NCBI GenBank assembly: GCA_040902535.1
Contig: JBBDXD010000009.1
Coordinates: 1 to 64,000, forward strand
Length of the DNA: 64,000 bases
Direction of reading: 5' to 3'
From: Dehalococcoidia bacterium
Lineage (GTDB): Bacteria; Chloroflexota; Dehalococcoidia; DSTF01; JACRBR01
Notes under the pieces: generated by a model
What the model was told of the DNA's origin: nothing
The model's database searches: none
The model's input: the letters and a program-made list of their open reading frames with translations, nothing else
Shown: one piece after another, positions 24,689 to 33,482 of the stretch
Layout of the letters: every line of letters begins with the position of its first letter
Numbering within the stretch: the first letter of the stretch is position 1
Translations under genes and position numbers: made by a program

Positions 24689-25609
24689 GTGAGCGCCTCC
24701 GACGACATCGTCCTCCGCACGAGCGGACTGACCAAGCGATACGGCAAGCGCCTCGCCGTGGATGCGCTCGACATCGATGTTCGGCGCGGCCGCGCTTATG
24801 GGTTCCTCGGCCCCAACGGCTCCGGCAAGACGACTACCATCGGCATGATCCTCGGGCTCGTGAGGGTCGACGGCGGCAGCATTCACCTGTTCGGCTCCGA
24901 CGCGGCGGCGCACCGTGAGAGCGCCCTTCGCCGCATCGGTGCGACCGTCGAAGGCCAGTCCTACTTTCCGCACCTGTCCGCGCGCGACAACCTGCGGCTG
25001 TGGGCGAAGATCTCCGACGTCCCGGACAAGCGCATCGACGAAGTGATCGAGACCGTCGGGCTGACGTCGCGCGCGCAGGACAAGGCGCGGACGTACTCCC
25101 TGGGCATGAAGCAACGGCTTGCAGTGGGCGCGGCGATCCTGCACGACCCCGACCTAGTCATCCTCGACGAGCCGACGAACGGACTCGACCCTGCCGGCAT
25201 CCGCGAGTTTCGGCAAATGGTGCATAACCTGCGTGCCGAAGGGAAGACCGTCTTCGTGTCCAGCCACATCCTGAGCGAAGTCGAGCAGATGTGCGACGAC
25301 GTGGGCATTATCAAACTCGGGAGACTGGTTATCCAGAAGCCTGTCGCAGAACTTCGGTCAGCGGCATCGAGCATCGAGTTGCGCACGACTGACGATGTAC
25401 GCGCTCTCGCCTTGCTTAGCGGCCTACCATGGATAGCAGCAATCGCCAGAGAAGACGGCCAGCTGGTGGCCAGCGCGCCGCCCGAGCGTTCGGTGGAAAT
25501 CAGCCGGACCCTCGCCGCGTCCGACATCTTTCTGCACGAGCTACGCCCGCGAGACAGCTCGCTCGAAGACTTCTTCCTCGAAGTGACGGAGGACGCCGAA
25601 CATGCGTGA
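24689..25609 (+). CDS. ABC-2 type exporter ATP-binding protein
   Basis: 306 residues. Walker A GPNGSGKTT, signature YSLGMKQRLAVGAA, Walker B LVILDEPTNGLDP and the switch His in SSHIL are intact. The signature is the divergent form seen in CcmA/BcrA-type drug and lipid exporters. The C-terminal extension (about 215-306) is typical of that group. GTG start with GGGAG upstream; overlaps the permease gene by 8 bp. Confidence 0.92.
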   Translation: MSASDDIVLRTSGLTKRYGKRLAVDALDIDVRRGRAYGFLGPNGSGKTTTIGMILGLVRVDGGSIHLFGSDAAAHRESALRRIGATVEGQSYFPHLSARDNLRLWAKISDVPDKRIDEVIETVGLTSRAQDKARTYSLGMKQRLAVGAAILHDPDLVILDEPTNGLDPAGIREFRQMVHNLRAEGKTVFVSSHILSEVEQMCDDVGIIKLGRLVIQKPVAELRSAASSIELRTTDDVRALALLSGLPWIAAIAREDGQLVASAPPERSVEISRTLAASDIFLHELRPRDSSLEDFFLEVTEDAEHA

Positions 25610-26480
25610 CCTCGTTGCCGAACTGATGAAGGTCCGCACGCGATGGTTGCCGTACGTCGTCTTGATCACGCTCATCGCAGGCGCGGCGGCTCAGGTACTC
25701 CTGTTTGGCGTCGTCGCCTACCACGCCGAACAGGGCGAAGCCGACTACGGCGACGCGCCGCCGGGATTGCGCAGCTTCGCGATGCCCTGGGCGCTCCACA
25801 CGATGCTCGACTCCGGCCAGTTCTGGGGCGCGATCTTCATCGCGTTCGTCGTGGCATCGGTCGTCGCGACCGATTACGGATGGGGCACCGTGCGGCTTGC
25901 GATCGCTCGCGGCCAATCGCGCTCGCGCTACCTCGCCACGAAGCTGTTAGGGACGACGCTGACCTCGGCAGCGTTGCTGCTCTTGACGCTCGCCATCGCT
26001 GTTTCAATGGCGCTGACCGCGTCTCACTTTGAGGGCGTGCCGATCACCCTCGCCGTGCGCGGTGGCCCTTCGGCCGCCGAGGTGCCCGTCATGGTGCTGC
26101 GCGCGGGGATGGGCATCCTCCCGTACGGGATGCTCGCGTTCTGCCTCGCCGTCATCGGCCGCTCGACGACCCTCGGAGCGACCGGGCTACTGGTGTATAA
26201 GCTCGGAGAGTCCATCCTCTTGCCACTGTTTGAGAACCTGGGCGGTCGGTGGGCAGACCTGCAGGTCCTGTTCATCGGCCACTACGCTGATGCACTCATC
26301 GCCGCGAACCGAGTCGACAACCGCGAGTACGCATCGCTGGCGTTCCGCTCCAATCCGGTGGCGGCGGACCTGCCGGACCCGTGGATCGCGGCGGCCATGA
26401 TCGGCGTCTGGACGGCCGGGCTCGCGGCAATCGCTTTCGGCGTCTTCGCCGGACGCGATCTCAACGCGCGAGTGGATTAG
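25602..26480 (+). CDS. ABC-2 type permease
   Basis: 292 residues with about six hydrophobic helices, starting VAELMKVRTRWLPYVVLITLI, and the motif VVATDYGWGTVRLAIARG seen in NatB/ABC-2 permeases. Membrane partner of the ATPase just upstream. The exported substrate (antibiotic, lipid or peptide) is unknown. A hairpin right after the stop ends the operon. Confidence 0.88.
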   Translation: MRDLVAELMKVRTRWLPYVVLITLIAGAAAQVLLFGVVAYHAEQGEADYGDAPPGLRSFAMPWALHTMLDSGQFWGAIFIAFVVASVVATDYGWGTVRLAIARGQSRSRYLATKLLGTTLTSAALLLLTLAIAVSMALTASHFEGVPITLAVRGGPSAAEVPVMVLRAGMGILPYGMLAFCLAVIGRSTTLGATGLLVYKLGESILLPLFENLGGRWADLQVLFIGHYADALIAANRVDNREYASLAFRSNPVAADLPDPWIAAAMIGVWTAGLAAIAFGVFAGRDLNARVD

Positions 26481-26484
26481 CTCT

Positions 26485-26504
26485 GCCGTCGCCCTAACGA
26501 CGGC
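26485..26504 (+). terminator. Hairpin after the ABC exporter operon
   Basis: GCCGTCG-ccctaa-CGACGGC, 7-bp perfect stem directly after the permease stop, followed by a C/T-rich stretch rather than a pure U-tract. Confidence 0.65.
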
Positions 26505-26594
26505 GCTTCCTCTCGAAATTCAAGGGTGCCGTCGTAGGGGTGTCCCCCAATCCCAGTCGTCAACCTTCGTCCCATCTGCGCCGATAACAGCGGT

Positions 26595-27113
26595 ATGATG
26601 GGGCACTTCACCGACCGCTGGTATCTGACGTTCACAGGGTTGCTCGGCGCGATCATCGCGGTCGGGGCGGCTGGACTGGTCGCCGGTGGGTCTTCCTCCG
26701 GTGCGGAATCCCCTCAGGCGCAACGTCCCACGCATACCGCAGTCGTTCGGATGACGGCCACACCAGCCGCAGATCTCGCGACGCTCGACTTCGCGCGCGC
26801 GCTCGATCTGCTCGCTCTCCGCGACGCACTGACTGCGCACTACGCGGAGCATGGCTCGTTCCCACGCACGTCCGGCGGCGTTGAGACACTCTGTGATGAC
26901 CCGGACGACGCGGGATGCGCGCTCGCCGAGGTGAACGATGCGTTGAAGTTCAACGACGGCGCGGAGCCGTACTGGTACGTGTCTGACGGGCAGACCTACA
27001 CGTTGATCGCGCGCGCATCGCTGGAGCAGCCCAGCGGACAATCATGTCCCGCAAGGTTGCCCGGACCGCTTGCCGATGGTCCGGTCATGTGCATGTTCGG
27101 CAGAGGAGACTGA
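26595..27113 (+). CDS. Membrane-anchored pseudopilin-like protein
   Basis: 172 residues. One N-terminal helix (LTFTGLLGAIIAVGAAGLVAG), a short linker, then a domain resembling the C-terminal part of type II pseudopilins: LLALRDALTAHYAEHGSFPR, then PYWYVSDGQTYTLIARA. The usual prepilin peptidase site (G-F-T-x3-E) is not present, so it would stay membrane-anchored rather than polymerise. Its stop is 2 bp before the degenerate GGDEF gene, suggesting co-expression. Confidence 0.65.
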   Translation: MMGHFTDRWYLTFTGLLGAIIAVGAAGLVAGGSSSGAESPQAQRPTHTAVVRMTATPAADLATLDFARALDLLALRDALTAHYAEHGSFPRTSGGVETLCDDPDDAGCALAEVNDALKFNDGAEPYWYVSDGQTYTLIARASLEQPSGQSCPARLPGPLADGPVMCMFGRGD

Positions 27114-27115
27114 CG

Positions 27116-27769
27116 ATGCAACCACCGGAGAAGCTTGTCGTTGTCGCGCTCGCGCCCGTCGTCGTGCTCGGCATCATCGCGGTGGCAATCGCGTCCGCGC
27201 TCGGCTCAGGGATACTTGCCTTTGCGCTCGGTTCGTGTGCCATCGTTTGCGCCGCGGGAGCGGCATGGCGCGCAACCGTCATGGAGCGTACCCGCATGGA
27301 GGCGCGGACCGAACGAACGCCAGCGCAGGTCGCGTCGGTGCGCGTCGACCGCCGCCGCCCGACGTTTGACCGCGAGACGGGACTTCTCGCCGAGTGGTAC
27401 TTTCGTCTGCGCTTCGAAGAAGAGATCGCACGTGCCAAGCGATACGGCCACGCGCTCGCGGGCCTGACGATCAAGGTATCGGCGCCCACCGCCGACGCGA
27501 TCGAGACCGCCCGTTTGGCCGCGCGCGCCTACCTGCGCCAGGTGGACTTCGCCGGCGACCTCGGCGGCGTGATCGGCATTTGCCTGCCGGACACGTCGCG
27601 AGAAGCGTCGCAGGTCGTCGTCGATCGGCTGCAAGAGCTCGTGCCGGGCATCGAAGTTACGACGCGCGAATACCCGGGCGATGGTGAAACACTGAGCGCG
27701 CTGCTGAACGAGCAGTCGTGGCACACGACGCCCGAATCCGCCCGGCTCGACGAGCAATCGGCAGCGTAA
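27116..27769 (+). CDS. Membrane protein with degenerate GGDEF-like domain
   Basis: 217 residues. Two N-terminal membrane helices (about 8-50), then a domain that follows the layout of diguanylate cyclases: DRETGLLAEWYFRLRFEEEIARAKR at the start and VDFAGDLGG-VIGICLP where the GGDEF motif should be. The active-site GG[D/E]EF is replaced by LGGVIG, so cyclase activity is very unlikely. It could bind a nucleotide or a protein. ATG 27116 has GAGGAG upstream. Family identity is by pattern only. Confidence 0.65.
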   Translation: MQPPEKLVVVALAPVVVLGIIAVAIASALGSGILAFALGSCAIVCAAGAAWRATVMERTRMEARTERTPAQVASVRVDRRRPTFDRETGLLAEWYFRLRFEEEIARAKRYGHALAGLTIKVSAPTADAIETARLAARAYLRQVDFAGDLGGVIGICLPDTSREASQVVVDRLQELVPGIEVTTREYPGDGETLSALLNEQSWHTTPESARLDEQSAA

Positions 27770-27796
27770 GACGTAGCTCCTGCCGCCACCCCAGCG

Positions 27797-28630
27797 TCAT
27801 TCCCCAACGACGCTTCGCATGACGGTGCGACCGCGTTCCGACGACTCGCCGGTGGCGGGCTCGACGGTCACCGCAAAGCCTTCGAAAGCACCCCACTGAT
27901 CGTTTCCGCCGCGGCCCCACTCGTTCATCAGCAGGCGGCCCTGACCATCGTTGCCAACACCGAAGCGGCCGGCATCGAGCCAGTGGTTCTCGTAGACGAT
28001 CCACATCGCATACACCGACCCTTCTGTCAGTGCCGGCAAGCCATTGACGATGAGGGCGCCGCTCGCCTGCGCGCGACTCCATACGCAGCGCCCGCTCGCG
28101 GTCGGCGCCATCGACGTGCCAAGCAGCTCCGTGCGTTGTACGTCCGGCTCCATCACGATCTCGAGGACCGCGTTCTGGGTATCGACGGTCTCCGATAGCT
28201 CGGCCTGCGTCGCCACGGTGGCGCCAACCTGCTGCGACTGCGACGTCGCATCCGCGCTGAGCGCCGCGTTACGATCTTCGAGGTCATTGATCCGCACCTG
28301 GGTCAGCGCCGCCCACGACGTCGCGCCGATGCCGATGACGACGAGGGCTGCGACAGCGGCCGGCCATAGCTTCGAACGGCCGCGCTTTCCGATATCGGTG
28401 AGCACGGCTGCCGACGCCACGACGCGTGACTTCAACGTGGCGCTCGGACTCCGGAGCGGCACGGCGAAACCGAGCGATGAGGCGGTGGCCATCGCCTCAT
28501 CGGCGAGCAGGCGACAAGCTTCGCACCCGGCGATGTGCGCTTCCACCGCGCGCGCTTCCTCGGGCGGCAGGGCGCCGAGCGCCCAGGCGTCCATGTTTTC
28601 TCGCGCGGAGTCGCAGTCCATCCGTATCAC
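27797..28630 (-). CDS. Zinc-finger anti-sigma factor, RskA type
   Basis: 277 residues from GTG 28630, overlapping the sigma stop (GTGA); ATG 28621 is possible. The N-terminal anti-sigma zinc domain has HIAGCEAC (HxxxCxxC). One membrane helix (LWPAAVAALVVIGIGATSWAA) is followed by a coiled-coil-like stretch and an RskA C-terminal domain outside the membrane (GSVYAMWIVYENHW). It sequesters the ECF sigma factor until an envelope signal triggers release, usually by proteolysis. Confidence 0.9.
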   Translation of the reverse strand: MIRMDCDSARENMDAWALGALPPEEARAVEAHIAGCEACRLLADEAMATASSLGFAVPLRSPSATLKSRVVASAAVLTDIGKRGRSKLWPAAVAALVVIGIGATSWAALTQVRINDLEDRNAALSADATSQSQQVGATVATQAELSETVDTQNAVLEIVMEPDVQRTELLGTSMAPTASGRCVWSRAQASGALIVNGLPALTEGSVYAMWIVYENHWLDAGRFGVGNDGQGRLLMNEWGRGGNDQWGAFEGFAVTVEPATGESSERGRTVMRSVVGE

Positions 28631-29214
28631 TTGTCGCGGACCCTCCGTTGCTCCAGCGCCGTGCGCATCTTCTGCATGCCCAGCCGCATCCTCGTTTTCA
28701 CGGTGCCCAGGGGGTGTCCGAGCATGTTGGCGATCTCTTGCTGTGTCATGCCACCAAAATACGCGAGTTGGATGGCCAGTTTTTGCTCCGGTGGCAGTAC
28801 TTCAAGCGCCTTGCGGACCGCGGCGCGCTCTTCGGACAGCAGCGTTGCGAGTGCGGGGTCGTCACGCGCGTCTTCACTGGGCAGTACGTCCTCTTCCTCA
28901 TCGGTCGCGGGCAGCGCTTCGTGCCGCAAGCGCCGCGACTGGCTGCGCCGCTGGTCGATCGAACGGTTGCGTGCGACGCTCAGCAGCCATGTCACGAACT
29001 TCCCTCGGCTCAGGTCGAACTGGTCCGGCCTCCGCCACACGCGCAGGAATACGTCCTGCGTCACATCTTCGGCGACGTAGATGTCGCCTACGATCCGCAG
29101 CGACACTGAGTACACCAGGTCGCCATAGCGGTCGTAGAGCGCCTCGAACGCGATGAGGTCACGGCCGGCGAGCCGGTCCATGAGCTCCTCATCGCGAAGG
29201 GCGGCGTAGTCCAC
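28627..29214 (-). CDS. ECF RNA polymerase sigma factor
   Basis: 195 residues. Region 2 (AFEALYDRYGDLVYS, EDVTQDVFLRVW) and region 4 (VLPPEQKLAIQLAYFGGMTQQEIA with recognition helix LGTVKTRMRLGM) are clear. It resembles SigK/ECF19-type factors that pair with RskA-like anti-sigma factors, which is what the next gene encodes. Likely autoregulated and tied to envelope or redox stress. Confidence 0.93.
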   Translation of the reverse strand: MDYAALRDEELMDRLAGRDLIAFEALYDRYGDLVYSVSLRIVGDIYVAEDVTQDVFLRVWRRPDQFDLSRGKFVTWLLSVARNRSIDQRRSQSRRLRHEALPATDEEEDVLPSEDARDDPALATLLSEERAAVRKALEVLPPEQKLAIQLAYFGGMTQQEIANMLGHPLGTVKTRMRLGMQKMRTALEQRRVRDK

Positions 29215-29359
29215 GCGCTCCCACCTTCCCGTCCGCCGGAAAGGCCGAGGACTCCACTCGACTTACGCTCCGATCGGACGCGGGGATTGAATCAGCGAGG
29301 ATCGTAGCAGTTTCGGAGACCGTTATGGCCGCCGCCGTCACCAGGATCGAGGGAGTTGA

Positions 29360-29806
29360 CTAACCGCCGGGCTGGGCGCCCGGCGCAACGTCCAGAATCA
29401 GGATGCGAATGGCGACGAGGACGTCTCCCTCGACTTCGCCACGAGCGACGATGCGGTCGGAAGGCCTGATCTCGGACAGCAAGACTTCGCCGCTGCCGAC
29501 TTTGCGGATCGCCGTATCATCCGTCACTTCGATCCGAGTGACGTTGGGGCCGGAGAGCTGATTTATCTCGATCGTCCGCGTGTCGGTGATGACGGCGCCG
29601 ACGATGGCGATCACTTCGGCCTCGCCGTCCTCCGGAGCCGGTGGCGTACTGCCAGCAGCCGGTGCCGTGGCGGAACCGGACGTTGACGTCGACGCTTGCG
29701 TCGTCTCCACCGGTTGGGCGCCATCATCGTTGTCGTCGCCGCCGCAGGCGGCAGCGACGGCGGCAAGCGCCAGCACGGCGACGAAGACCAGACGGGCGAG
29801 TTTCAT
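29360..29806 (-). CDS. DUF5666-type lipoprotein
   Basis: 148 residues. Signal peptide with lipobox-like AVAAAC, an Asp/Ser/Thr-rich linker, then one small beta domain of DUF5666 look (IEINQLSGPNVTRIEVTDDTAI, then IRPSDRIVARGEV). Function unknown; such OB-like domains occur in surface proteins. It starts by ATGA overlap with the USP gene, with GGAGG 10 nt before the ATG. Confidence 0.78.
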   Translation of the reverse strand: MKLARLVFVAVLALAAVAAACGGDDNDDGAQPVETTQASTSTSGSATAPAAGSTPPAPEDGEAEVIAIVGAVITDTRTIEINQLSGPNVTRIEVTDDTAIRKVGSGEVLLSEIRPSDRIVARGEVEGDVLVAIRILILDVAPGAQPGG

Positions 29807-30705
29807 GATCCAGCTACCTCCGGGCGCACGAGCATGACCGGGACGGGCGCCTGCAACATCCGATCAGCGACGCTGCCGAGCGCCAGTCGCGCCAACCCGG
29901 CGCGCGCATGGGTCGTCATGACGACAAAGTCAGCAGCTTCCTTGTCAATGAACTCCTGAAGGCCTTCGGCGACTGCCCCGCGAATGACGAAGGCGCGCGC
30001 CTCGACATCCTTGATCTCGGACTCTTTGCGTTGGAGGTATTTCTTCGCGCCGGCCTCCAGTTCCTCATCGACCTGCGGCAGGTAGGCATCGGGCAGGGTG
30101 TACGGATAGGCCTGCACTGCCCAACGCACCACGCGTACCAGGCTGACGCGAGCGCCGAACGCCTTCGCGAGCCCCACCCCAACGGGTATCGCCATCTCGG
30201 ACATGTCGGAGCCGTCGAGCGGAACGAGAATGTGCTTCACCGCGATGTCGGCCTTCGGCTTCTCCAGTGCCTGCGGTCCCACCGCGACGACCGGCACATC
30301 GGCGCTGCGGAGCAGATGTCCGGCCGTGCTTCCGTACAACCAGCGCCCGATGCCGGAGCGGCCATGCGTGGCGATAACGAGCTGGCGTGCACCTGTCTCG
30401 TTGGCGGCTTTCAGGATCTCCACGCCCCCGTCCCCGGCGCGGATCACGGTCTCGACATCAACCCCATCACCGATGCGCTGCTTGACGGCCTCGAGGTAGT
30501 CCGTGAAGTGCGTGGTGGCCTTTTGCTCCACCTCCATGGCCATCGAGGGGAAGTTCGCGCCGAGTTCGCTCTCGGTGCCTTCCCACGCGGTGAAGAGCAC
30601 GACGCGTTCTTTCAGCGCCCGCGCCAGCGCAACCGCGTACGGAACAGCGCCCTCCGCGAGGTCGGAGCCATCGAGTGGCACAAGAATTGGTCCGCTATTA
30701 CGCAT
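29803..30705 (-). CDS. Universal stress protein, two tandem UspA domains
   Basis: 300 residues with two UspA folds (about 4-145 and 155-300). Each starts with ILVPLDGSD. The first carries the ATP motif THGRSGIGRWLYGS; the second has THARAGLARLALGS. ATP-binding stress-survival protein in the cytoplasm. ATG 30705 has GGAGG 7 nt upstream. It overlaps the DUF5666 lipoprotein gene and lies 52 bp after bioY on the same strand. Confidence 0.92.
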   Translation of the reverse strand: MRNSGPILVPLDGSDLAEGAVPYAVALARALKERVVLFTAWEGTESELGANFPSMAMEVEQKATTHFTDYLEAVKQRIGDGVDVETVIRAGDGGVEILKAANETGARQLVIATHGRSGIGRWLYGSTAGHLLRSADVPVVAVGPQALEKPKADIAVKHILVPLDGSDMSEMAIPVGVGLAKAFGARVSLVRVVRWAVQAYPYTLPDAYLPQVDEELEAGAKKYLQRKESEIKDVEARAFVIRGAVAEGLQEFIDKEAADFVVMTTHARAGLARLALGSVADRMLQAPVPVMLVRPEVAGS

Positions 30706-30757
30706 GACGCATCCTCCGTCCAAAGTCTATACGCGTGAACTCAATAGGCCCGCAGAA

Positions 30758-31396
30758 CTACGGCTTCCCCGGTGGTGCCGATCGGCCCGTTCCCGGGCGA
30801 AAGTTCTCGACAAGCGACCATCCGGCCGGAACGACGAGCGACGCTGCAACCAGCTTGGCAAGATCGCCCGCAATGAACGGCCACAGGCCATAGTTGAGCG
30901 CGGTATCCCACGATATCGGCACACCCACGATGTGAAACTGCTGATGCAGCCAAATGACGCCCGGAATATAGAGAATCGCGTTCCCGAGCAGCATGGGCAG
31001 CACGATCCAGCGAGAGCGATCCCAGCCGCGCTCGGCGAACCAGCCGACGACGTACGCCATGAGGATGAAGCCCAGGATGTAGCCGCCGGAGGGAGTCGCG
31101 ATGGCGGCGATGCCACCCTTAGCCTGAGCGAAGAACGGCGCGCCCATAGCGCCCTCTGCGACGTAGGCGATCAGCGTCGCGGCGCCCAGCCGGCTGCCGA
31201 ACAGCGCGCCGATCAGCAGCACGGCAAATGTTTGGCCGGTGACGGGCACCGTGCTGAACGAGAACTGGTAGCTGAATTGAGCGCTTGCAGCCATGAACAG
31301 GCTGCCCGCAATGATCAGTACGATGTTGTTGAGCCACGTCTCCGGGACGAGGCGCGCGGACAGTGTATTCGTCCGCATCGTTTGGACGTTGAGCAT
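30758..31396 (-). CDS. bioY: Biotin transporter BioY
   Basis: 212 residues with six hydrophobic segments. It is the substrate-binding S component of an ECF-type importer for biotin; family signatures include VPVTGQTFAVLLIGALFGSRLG and ATPSGGYILGFILMAYVVG. No ecfAT genes are nearby, so it uses a shared energising module or works alone. ATG 31396 follows AGGAGG. No biotin operator of the TTGTTAAC type is seen upstream. Confidence 0.93.
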   Translation of the reverse strand: MLNVQTMRTNTLSARLVPETWLNNIVLIIAGSLFMAASAQFSYQFSFSTVPVTGQTFAVLLIGALFGSRLGAATLIAYVAEGAMGAPFFAQAKGGIAAIATPSGGYILGFILMAYVVGWFAERGWDRSRWIVLPMLLGNAILYIPGVIWLHQQFHIVGVPISWDTALNYGLWPFIAGDLAKLVAASLVVPAGWSLVENFRPGTGRSAPPGKP

Positions 31397-31835
31397 CGGC
31401 CCTCCTGATGATCCGGGACTGGAGTATCCCGCGCGCAATGATTGATGGGGCGCGCTGCGAGGGTCAAGCGCAGGCCTCAGGCGAAGCCGACGGGCTGTCG
31501 CGCGGAGGGGCTGCCGAGGCGATGGAAGCCGCAAGGTCGTCTTCCAGTTTCGGTTGTCGGTGACGCACAGGTCGCTGCGCGCGGACTCGGAAGCGCGGAA
31601 GCCAGCGTCGCGCTGGTGGCGGGGATGACGCTGGCTTCCGTCAGGTTGGAGGGGATAGGTTGGCGGCTCTCCCCACGATCACCATCGGACGGTTCAGCGG
31701 CATCCGAAGGGCGCTATCGGAGAAAATGACCGCGGTCGCTCCGGCAAGAACGCGACGCTCCGGTAGGTGTGACCTGATCGCCGTGCTGCTACAATGGCGG
31801 CCGTTGGCAGGTAACGAGGTCCCCGGCGTCCGCGC
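31397..31835. other. 439-bp divergent intergenic region with long hairpin
   Basis: Between bioY and the SH3 protein. It holds a 13-bp perfect inverted repeat, GGAAGCCAGCGTC at 31597-31609 and its complement at 31627-31639, with a 17-nt loop. A competing inner hairpin CCAGCG-tcg-CGCTGG (31602-31616) uses the left arm. No protein-like frame is seen. The right end holds the SH3-gene promoter. Confidence 0.7.
31768..31795 (+). promoter_or_regulatory. Promoter of the SH3/CARDB gene
   Basis: -35-like TGTGAC (31768-31773), 16-bp spacer, -10 TACAAT (31790-31795), giving a leader of about 35 nt before ATG 31836. Confidence 0.55.
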
Positions 31836-32795
31836 ATGAGATTCCTTCCCGGCCCCGACACGCGTGCGGCCGTCGTCAAGCATCCTGTTGTGCTCGCCGG
31901 AGTGGCCGTCGTGGCGCTGCTCGGGCTGACCGCGGGTGTGCTCGTCATCATCGACAGCGCGCGCGACGGTACCGCGAGCGGGCAGCAGGTGATCGTCGAA
32001 ACGAAGACGGAAACGCCCGGCCCCCGCTCGAAAACGGCCATTGCTCTGGGCGTTTCAGGACGCACGAAGAGCGTGACGGCGGTCCGGTTCGCGCCGGGCA
32101 GAAGTACCCAGGTGCTTGGCACCCTGCCCTCCGGTCGCGACGTGCAGATCGATGGCCGGACGAGCGACGACGGTTGGTACCGCATCATTTTCCCGCCGAA
32201 TTCGGAGTTACATGGCTGGGTGGAGACCGACGCCCTTGAGGTGACGGGCGATCCCCTGACGCTTGTCGTCGCCACGGCGGAACCACCGATCCAGGTCGAA
32301 TTGCCGACGGAGCCGGCGAGCCGTTTCACGCCGCAGGTCGAAGAGACGCCGGTCGAAACGCCGACGCCTGAACTCACACCGCTGCCCGGCCTGCCCGATC
32401 TCGTCGTGGGGACGACGCCGATCATCACCAGCGGAAAGCTATTTGTCACCGTTGTCAACCAGGGCGAAGGACCGATGACCGGCGATCTCGTCGTGGCTGT
32501 CTTCAATGCCGATGGCACGGCCCTGCTTGGCGGCGCCACGCTTCCCGCATTTACCCTCGATGCCGGCCTGAGCGTCGATGTCGGCACCGGCTTCGATGTC
32601 TTGAGCGATATGACGTTGCTGCTCGTCGTTGATCCGAACGGTGAGATCGAAGAGGCAGACAACACGAACAACCAGATCGTCGTGTCGATCGTCACCGGTA
32701 ACCCGCCGCCCCCACCGGAAGTGCCGCCCGTCGATGTATCTCCCCAATCTGCGGAGACCCCGGCCTCGACCGTTCTAGACAGAGGCGCGAGATAA
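31836..32795 (+). CDS. Membrane-anchored SH3b and CARDB domain protein
   Basis: 319 residues. One membrane helix (about 15-40), then a bacterial SH3 domain (VLGTLPSGRDVQIDGRTSDDGWYRI, ending HGWVETDAL), a Pro/Thr/Glu-rich linker, and a CARDB cell-adhesion domain (DLVVGTTPI, VTVVNQGEGPMTG, VDPNGEIEEADNTNN). It probably acts outside the cell at the wall. Gene context gives no further hint. Confidence 0.82.
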   Translation: MRFLPGPDTRAAVVKHPVVLAGVAVVALLGLTAGVLVIIDSARDGTASGQQVIVETKTETPGPRSKTAIALGVSGRTKSVTAVRFAPGRSTQVLGTLPSGRDVQIDGRTSDDGWYRIIFPPNSELHGWVETDALEVTGDPLTLVVATAEPPIQVELPTEPASRFTPQVEETPVETPTPELTPLPGLPDLVVGTTPIITSGKLFVTVVNQGEGPMTGDLVVAVFNADGTALLGGATLPAFTLDAGLSVDVGTGFDVLSDMTLLLVVDPNGEIEEADNTNNQIVVSIVTGNPPPPPEVPPVDVSPQSAETPASTVLDRGAR

Positions 32796-32963
32796 GATCG
32801 CCCTTTGCGTCCGGCAACAAAAGGTGGCGCTTGCTCCCTGACGAGGTGCATAGGTGACGCCGAGCCTTGCGGGGCGATCTCGCGCCTGCGCTACAATGAG
32901 CCAACTTTCCAATACCATTCCGCAACGAAACTCGCCGCATGGGTGAGAGTCGCCGGCCAGAGG

Positions 32964-33467
32964 ATGACGGTTTCACAACTGCGTTCCGCCCTGCAAGGAA
33001 GCCGGAGCCGGCTCTTTGAACTCATCCGCGGGCTGAGCGAAGAACAGTTTCGCTTCGCGCCGGCGAGCGAGCAATGGACAATCGCCGTACACCTGGCCCA
33101 CTTGTTGCGGGTCGAGCGACTGTTCGCCGAGCGTGCAGCACGCGCGTTGACCGAGGCCGATCCGCACATGTCAAGCACGGGCGTCCACAACGACGACGAT
33201 CCGGCGCTGGCGCAACACCTGGCCGTGCCCCAGATCATCCATGGCATGCAGGCCGCGCGGCGCGACCTGGAACAGATACTTGACACTTGCGACGGCGCCG
33301 GACTCGAACACGCGATCGTACACGAGCGGATCGGACACATGACTGTGCGGCAGATCATGACCAAGATGGCCGAGCACGAACAGGAACACGCGGAGAACAT
33401 CGCGCAACTCGCCCGACAAGCACGGGGCGCGAGTCGTGTAATCATCCCTCTGAAGCCGCGTTCATAA
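32964..33467 (+). CDS. DinB-family protein
   Basis: 167 residues, a four-helix bundle of DinB/YfiT type. The metal-binding His pattern is visible in AVHLAHLLRVE and the C-terminal HEQEHAENIAQL. Such proteins are metal-dependent thiol transferases or of unknown activity. A -10-like TACAAT lies at 32892-32897. ATG 32964 directly follows AGAGG, and GTG 32943 is a possible alternative start. It ends 15 bp before dnaG and may be co-transcribed with it. Confidence 0.78.
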   Translation: MTVSQLRSALQGSRSRLFELIRGLSEEQFRFAPASEQWTIAVHLAHLLRVERLFAERAARALTEADPHMSSTGVHNDDDPALAQHLAVPQIIHGMQAARRDLEQILDTCDGAGLEHAIVHERIGHMTVRQIMTKMAEHEQEHAENIAQLARQARGASRVIIPLKPRS

Positions 33468-33482
33468 AGCAGCGGAGACGGA

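Noticed and set aside
31397-31440. BirA-type biotin operator upstream of bioY
   Set aside because: No TTGTTAACC-like inverted repeat is present.
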